From: Dipodascopsis uninucleata var. uninucleata
Taxonomy: Eukaryota; Ascomycota; Lipomycetes; Lipomycetales; Lipomycetaceae
Assembly: GCA_030568195.1 (NCBI GenBank)
Contig: JAJLTO010000005.1
Coordinates: 248,001-312,000, forward strand
Direction: 5' to 3'
Length of the DNA stretch: 64,000 nt
Shown here: positions 58,701-64,000 of the stretch, in pieces
How the letters are laid out: each line of letters starts with the position of its first letter
How positions within the stretch are numbered: position 1 is the stretch's first letter
Position numbers and translations under genes: made by a program
The notes under the pieces: generated by a model
Database searches by the model: none
The model's input: only the letters and a program-made list of their open reading frames with translations
Told to the model about the DNA's origin: nothing

Positions 58701-60329
58701 CGAAGGCATCTTCGACGGTAACCTCGTCAGTATTAACACCTGTAGTTCTCTTTTCAGCTTCACTGGACTTGTGAAGCATGAAACTAATTTGACTCTATTT
58801 TCTACAACATACGAGGCATTGTAATCCGTCGTATTCGGGGCTCATGGTAAGACATGTGATCAAACAGATCCGCTGACTCAATGATAAGAACTATCCCAGT
58901 CATTTTGAGTGTGTTATTAAGCTGCTATCCTGGTTGCTACTTATATTGATTCCTGACTGCACCTACAAGGAAACTAATGTCTACGGAACAGCTCATATTT
59001 ATACTCAGACATTACTCCATATGCTTTGAATTCCATTGTGTTCCTTAGATATTTGAGGACGCCAAATATCCTCGATTTACTATTACTATTCCATCTCCGA
59101 GATTATACTATTACTCTCAATTTCCGACCTGCAACCCTCCTCAATTGGCCACGACATGTTCAAACCTAAACTTTATCGGCCATTTTAAGTTCCTTCATTC
59201 TGTTCTGACAACACAAGCCGCATAGAACCCTACCTTCCATCTCATTTTGCAACAGCTTAGCAAACTTACCCTCGGTTTGATCATTACAGAGGGTAATAGA
59301 GTGTAGGAAGGTTTAGAGAGAATAACTGCAGACGGGAACTCGGCGGTTACGTTACGTTCTTGTTCATGAAAGGACCATGGATATCTCTACTTAAGTAGAT
59401 TTATTGACATTTCCTGACTACGAATCTTTGGAAGACGAGTGGTATGAAAATATAACCTCAAAAGTAATAAAAAATTTCCGAGTTAAAGCATATGGGTTTG
59501 TGTGGTATCCGAGGTATCTAGCAACACTATACTCATCTGGCAACGAACACCCAGTAAACTTTCTCTAACTGTCTTTCACGATCGTTAGCTTGCTAATTCA
59601 AAGGTATAGTATATAACACGAGTAGTGGCTAGTGATTATATGTCGTTACTGTTAGTAACATGAATGATTGTATTTCGTGCGGAAAAGGGAACTGGAAATG
59701 CTTCGCGTGAGTTAACAGCAACTCCTCACTGTTTACGTACTCTTTAGTTGTATAAAATTACTAGCTGAAGAATGAAGAGTAAAAACTTATCTAACATTGG
59801 TAGGAGATAGTGAACTAACGATGACTAGTAGAGACATTCACTAAATACAATACACACCAGTATAGCAGAACTACAATTTGAAGTAAGTGCGTCCTGTTCA
59901 TTTTTTTGTCATCTTTTGTTTGGTGTGTCTTTCCTGTCCTATTACTGAAAGACCTTATTTATTCGTCATTTGGTGTGACACCAAGATGATGACGATGCGC
60001 TGGATGTATGAAGTGAGAAGCATGGTGTTGATAGTTTGGTTATAATGCTTTTGTGTGCGTATTGACGTTTACTAACGTGACAGCAATAGTGTTAGCCAGC
60101 TGTTTTAGGCACTTTCATTTTCTAGTTGTCCAGCTTCCTGAGACGACTATATCGTGAATCTCTACTTTTTACTTCTGTGTACATTTATTTCTATTTTATT
60201 CGACGTTTTTCAAGTGTGTCTTGATACCTTACGACATTTCAAACGCATAAACTTACACACGCGAGTCCACTTGATAAACGATTCTGATCGCCTTAGTACT
60301 GCTGATGCATTTATACAAATTTTCATTCA
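55724..60329. other. 4.5 kb non-coding region with a GC-rich island, upstream of the 922-residue gene
   Basis: No frame with family resemblance on either strand. Base composition shifts clearly: about 56560-58800 is much richer in GC than the rest of the window, peaking at 57440-57740 with many GCGC and CAG/CTG words. It then returns to AT-rich. It probably represents promoter or a long 5' leader. Short overlapping frames within it (for example 57329-57724) are read as by-products of composition. Confidence 0.5.
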
Positions 60330-63098
60330 ATGATCAATTTATACGTGCCAACACCAGAAGACAATTCGGCAAGCATGCGACTATCGCAGGCTGAACCGAA
60401 TCACAGTGAGATGCCTGCTAAGCGCCGCAGAATAGAGTCTAAGCAACAGCAACGAAAAGAAACACAAAAGCCTCTGCAGACAAGAGTTGAACATACTGAA
60501 TCTGCAGCGGCTACTACTCCAAATGATTCTCCAAAACTTTCTAAAAGAAGACAGTGGGTGCGGTCTTCAGGAATATATGTCGTGACTGAGCCAAGTTCGT
60601 CTCAGAATGGAACCAGTGACTACAACACCATTGCATATGACAGTACTCATATGAGTGATCATTCTCCGAAGCCATCTTCAACTGCAAGCTCAGGAAATCA
60701 AGCCTTGCATCCGTATCCTTCCTCCCAATACCCGCCAGGCTCTTATGCATCTTCCCCTTCTACCTCAGCGCATTGGCCAATTTCATCGTTATATAATCCT
60801 GGGGCGACGTCCAAAATGAATTTTTGCTATGGTTCTAATACTACCGATGGTAATCATCATCTATATAATGGTAGTTCGCTTACATCGCCCCATGGAGCAG
60901 CGCCGAATAAGACTCCAAAACTCAAATCGGAGGTCGACATCTTAGCTTCGGATCGTACCGCGCCTTCCCATCATATTTTACGTGCATCGCCTAAATTAAA
61001 TAGTGACAGAGTCATTAATAATAGGCATGTACTTCTTCCTGATCCTGCGAGAAGTTCACGAACAAGATTACCATCTGCTGATGGTTATTATATGAGACCA
61101 GATGTGCAGCAGAAATGGCCCGTAGCACCTGAAGAGCGTCCGCAACAGCTTGAGACAAATTCACGAGAGAACCATAAGTTTGCTTCTATTGAAAACCGTG
61201 CAATTCCTCATCATCCTTTTCGCAATATCAGCTGGAGTGTCAGACCCATAGACTATACACATTTTGAATCGCCAGGTGCATTCTATTCATCACCAGTTTT
61301 GGGACAAAACAGCGGTCTTCCTCAGCATCCGAGCCATCAATCCGTGATGTCAAGCGCACATATTCATAATAGTCCTCAAAATCACTATCCTACACTTCCT
61401 CCTCCACCACCGCCTGTCACCCCGTTATCTACGCCACTTGTGATGTCTATTGGTCAGCAACCACAGGAGAGACCATCGATTGTGAACAAAGCAATCCCTC
61501 AATATCATTCTGGAATGACCATGGACTTCCCTACACCAGCTTTATATCCTTCATTGGAGCAAGCTCGTCCGCAATCATCGTCTTCTAGCGACTCTCAAAT
61601 TGTAGATCGTGAGCATGATAGAGCGGATATATACAATCAGTATCGTTATGGCCTCAATTCACCCAAACTCTTAGATGTATCGGCAAGATTTCATTCGTCA
61701 TCTTTACCTAATAGAATGACGAATGTCTCTGAAAGAGTTGTAAGTGCGTCAGTGTCTCCTCAACGTCAATCTTTGTTGACAAGAGCCAGAGATGAATCAC
61801 CTTTATCGCATGTGTCTTCCTCGCCTTCACATATCCAATTACAACAGAATCCTACTGGCAAAACTACACCTAGCACTGTTTTGAAGCGCTTGAGGTCTTC
61901 ATCTGGCTCTCTTCAACAGCGTCGCTCGATTGGTCATAATTTGTCATTATCGGAATTAAAGCTTCCTGATACAGAAAAGTCATCTTCAAATACAGGTTCT
62001 TTATTATTTACTTCGTCATCGAGAGAGTTCACACCTGACGATAATGAATTTTTTGATAAGAGGACCGGGCACGATGGCGAAACAATAGATGAGTGCTGTC
62101 GAAAATGTGGTATCAGTGCCAGCATTTTAGTGGAGCGCACCAAGATAAAAGAAGAACTAACCGTAAAGAAAAAGCAATGGGAGCTCTATTTCTCTGAAGA
62201 TGAAGCAGAGAAGATGCGACTTAATACCGAAATTGACAGGTTGACGGATCAAAAGGATGAAATGCGTAATGTCTACGAGTCTGAACTAAAGACTCAAGCA
62301 GAGGAACTGCGCTCTCAGAAAGAAATCGTCGAAGATCTCAAAAAGAAACTTGAGCTATGTCAATCACAACTGAAGAATGCTGAGTCTGCTCTAGCTAACA
62401 CTAGTGTAATATTGAATGGGCATCTCAGTTCGACTATTGATGCATTATCTGGTGCGGTTGTAAATAGTCCTCCCGCAACATCCGCGAGCTCAATATCAGA
62501 ATCTTCAGAGCTTGGCAATAGCAAAGATGAACTACTAGAACGTGATAATCGGGTCCGATCAAGCACACCGGTCCCTACTATCTCGTTTGACAAGAGGTCT
62601 GAGAATAGCGACCTAATTTCAGGAGTTTCCACGAAACCTGATTTTGAGGTTAAACTAGGATCCGATACTATGATTCCTAAAACTATTATCGACCCTGTAA
62701 TGTTCAGGCGGTCTGTAACATTTACTGCTAGATCACCTCTTCCTTTCCTGAATGCGAAACTATCAGAACGGCTATCTAAAGGCGGTTTACCTAGCTCAGA
62801 TACTGGCTCAAAGCAAACAGCTCGTCCTGGAAGAAAGAGTATTCCTAGAATTTTATTCGATGGGTCGAATTTGAAGTCTATGCATGTTCATAGGGTTGGA
62901 AAGTTTGGCGTTAAATCAGCTACAATATCTGAGCCGTTAGATGATCCTTTTGGTCTTTGCCCTAAAAATGTGGTACCAGTTATTAAGGATTATACCTTGG
63001 GATTTCGCGAAGGAATTGTTGATTCACGATCAAAACGACTGAAGCGTGGTGTGCAGGTTTTCAAAGTTGGTCGAAAAATACCTGGTGAACTCATTTAG
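60330..63098 (+). CDS. Uncharacterised 922-residue low-complexity protein with CxxC motif and coiled coil
   Basis: Seen: single-exon frame from the ATG at 60330. It has a basic cluster AKRRRIESKQQQRKE near residue 30 (nuclear signal-like), then some 500 residues rich in Ser, Pro, His and Gln with a poly-Pro tract near 356. A DECCRKCGIS cysteine group sits near 588, followed by a charged coiled coil at about 605-690. A more ordered basic C terminus contains DDPFGLCPKNVVPVIKDYTLGF and ends SKRLKRGVQVFKVGRKIPGEL. I do not recognise the family. Composition, size and the long upstream region resemble fungal regulatory proteins, which is inference. There is no DNA-binding domain of a standard type (no C2H2, Zn2Cys6, bZIP or homeobox seen). 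Confidence 0.8.
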   Translation: MINLYVPTPEDNSASMRLSQAEPNHSEMPAKRRRIESKQQQRKETQKPLQTRVEHTESAAATTPNDSPKLSKRRQWVRSSGIYVVTEPSSSQNGTSDYNTIAYDSTHMSDHSPKPSSTASSGNQALHPYPSSQYPPGSYASSPSTSAHWPISSLYNPGATSKMNFCYGSNTTDGNHHLYNGSSLTSPHGAAPNKTPKLKSEVDILASDRTAPSHHILRASPKLNSDRVINNRHVLLPDPARSSRTRLPSADGYYMRPDVQQKWPVAPEERPQQLETNSRENHKFASIENRAIPHHPFRNISWSVRPIDYTHFESPGAFYSSPVLGQNSGLPQHPSHQSVMSSAHIHNSPQNHYPTLPPPPPPVTPLSTPLVMSIGQQPQERPSIVNKAIPQYHSGMTMDFPTPALYPSLEQARPQSSSSSDSQIVDREHDRADIYNQYRYGLNSPKLLDVSARFHSSSLPNRMTNVSERVVSASVSPQRQSLLTRARDESPLSHVSSSPSHIQLQQNPTGKTTPSTVLKRLRSSSGSLQQRRSIGHNLSLSELKLPDTEKSSSNTGSLLFTSSSREFTPDDNEFFDKRTGHDGETIDECCRKCGISASILVERTKIKEELTVKKKQWELYFSEDEAEKMRLNTEIDRLTDQKDEMRNVYESELKTQAEELRSQKEIVEDLKKKLELCQSQLKNAESALANTSVILNGHLSSTIDALSGAVVNSPPATSASSISESSELGNSKDELLERDNRVRSSTPVPTISFDKRSENSDLISGVSTKPDFEVKLGSDTMIPKTIIDPVMFRRSVTFTARSPLPFLNAKLSERLSKGGLPSSDTGSKQTARPGRKSIPRILFDGSNLKSMHVHRVGKFGVKSATISEPLDDPFGLCPKNVVPVIKDYTLGFREGIVDSRSKRLKRGVQVFKVGRKIPGELI

Positions 63099-63597
63099 AC
63101 GATAGATTCGTCATGAGTACTTATTGAAATTCGATGCTCCATATAATGTACTTATAGTAATCTTGTATATTCTTTCTTGTATAACTCGTACTCTAGAATC
63201 CATTGATTTATCAACAACAAATTAATCTTGTACTTTAGAATATATATATATATATATTTGTTTTCTATTACTTACAAACAGGACCTCAGATTTTCCGAAA
63301 CGATTTGACTACTAGGAAAGCAACTCAATTTTTACATTCTTTCTTAATATAATATAGTATAATATATACATAGAGCTGGTAAGGTAACTCTACCAGAACA
63401 AAAATTTAAGATTAAGTTTAAATCACTTCCTAAGTATAAATTTACAACTAAAGACGATCAGCTATCTCAAATATGATAAACAAAAAGATGTCGCAGCCAT
63501 AAAAATAACTTAAAATCGGCAATTTGGAGAAAATGTTAAATAAAGAAACGAATGAAATGCGAGTAATCAACATGTATGTACGTTTATAAAACCGAAT
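63099..63597. other. Intergenic, convergent 3' ends
   Basis: Between the 922-residue gene and GRX5. Contains the (TA)n run listed separately. No gene seen. Confidence 0.5.
63241..63257. repeat. (TA)n microsatellite
   Basis: About eight perfect TA units in the 3' spacer. Confidence 0.85.
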
Positions 63598-64000
63598 TTA
63601 TTCGGATGTTGGCTTAGCAGTCTCGCCGTCTGCAGATTCGGCATCTTCCGCCAAAACTCCTGCACTATCCAAAAGTTCAGCAAGCTCGCCACTATAACAG
63701 ACAAATATGTTAGTCATTGATAGATTGAAAATATATGGAAGGTACAGCTATATGATACTCACGATTGATGCATGGAAATAAGAATATCGCAACCACCAAC
63801 GAATTCTTTCTGTATCAAATGTTAGCACTGTACGCACATATCATATACTATGTGTCTTACATTAACATAAAGCTGTGGAATAGTAGGCCAATCACTGTAC
63901 TCTTTAATTCCCTGTCGAAGCTCATCGTCTTCCAGAACGTTAAAGGCAGCAAACTTCTCTGGATCAACACCTTGAAGACCCAAAATCTGAATGGAGGCTC
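63598..64000 (-). CDS. GRX5: Mitochondrial monothiol glutaredoxin Grx5, C-terminal part (5' end outside the window)
   Basis: Seen: three exons within the window, >64000..63861, 63809..63763 and 63691..63598. Donors are GTAAGA and GTGAGT; acceptors are ATACAG and TATAG. The joined product reads [42 protein letters not shown], then [23 protein letters not shown], and a short acidic tail. Known: [17 protein letters not shown] is the glutathione-binding core of monothiol glutaredoxins; the mitochondrial member Grx5 transfers [2Fe-2S] clusters. The CGFS active site lies upstream, beyond the window. The absence of a thioredoxin-like linker cannot be checked, so Grx3/4 is the only alternative. The tail [10 protein letters not shown] resembles Grx5 proteins. 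Confidence 0.93.

Noticed and set aside
1-64000. Mobile elements, retroelement or viral fossils, CRISPR arrays
   Set aside because: No terminal repeats, transposase, reverse transcriptase, integrase or spaced repeat arrays were noticed on either strand.

Overview
This is an AT-rich nuclear segment of an ascomycete fungus. The genes are small, with zero to four short GT...AG introns (about 55-250 bases, often starting GTAAGT or GTGAGT). Recognisable fungal families include a CreA-type repressor, Erb1, Dss4/Mss4, a Tgl3/4/5-type patatin and Rib5. TGA is used as a stop, so no alternative stop code is apparent. The CreA-like protein keeps the C-terminal blocks of Aspergillus CreA rather than those of budding-yeast Mig1. 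That suggests a lineage outside the derived budding yeasts, for example an early-branching Saccharomycotina such as Lipomycetaceae, a Taphrinomycotina or a Pezizomycotina. The placement is inference. I see no mobile elements, no CRISPR and no viral fossils.

Layout. 0-10.7 kb: the 3' part of an Msc2/Cis4-type zinc transporter (+), a CreB/USP12-46 deubiquitinase (-), a histidine phosphatase (-), tRNA-Gly(GCC) (-) and an RNF216-like RBR ubiquitin ligase (-). 10.7-15.7 kb: a 5 kb non-coding stretch in front of the creA-like repressor (+, 15.7-17.5 kb). 18-25 kb: a Rad51 paralog, DSS4, a RING-like/ankyrin protein, a 531-residue unknown and cytochrome c. 27-34.7 kb: a PAS-kinase-type Ser/Thr kinase, the Rab GAP Gyp1, mitochondrial ribosomal protein bS18m and an Alba-domain protein. 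36-46 kb: an AHC1-like zinc-finger protein, an SDR, Vps29, alanine:glyoxylate aminotransferase, Jlp2/CCDC25 and riboflavin synthase. 47-54 kb: a patatin-family protein without its catalytic residues, a type II haloacid dehalogenase, EMC5 and ERB1. 54-60.3 kb is mostly non-coding and contains a GC-richer island. It precedes a 922-residue unknown protein, and the window ends inside GRX5.

How the genes relate. Most are unlinked housekeeping genes. CreB and CreA, both part of the carbon-catabolite-repression pathway in Aspergillus, lie 12 kb apart. Divergent pairs that probably share promoters are VPS29/AGX1, RIB5/patatin, EMC5/ERB1 and the ankyrin gene/unknown pair.

Most notable observations: (1) the patatin/Tgl homolog has GVGVG in place of the nucleophile motif GxSxG and has also lost the catalytic Asp-Gly, so it looks like a conserved pseudo-lipase; (2) the RBR ligase contains a stop-free, in-frame GT...AG segment encoding a membrane span exactly where relatives have none, consistent with an exitron; (3) there are microexons of 14 nt (creB, with the catalytic Cys codon split by an intron) and 15 nt (VPS29); (4) the aminotransferase has two in-frame starts that could give two cellular destinations. 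All exon structures were assembled by eye from splice signals and family similarity; no search was run.
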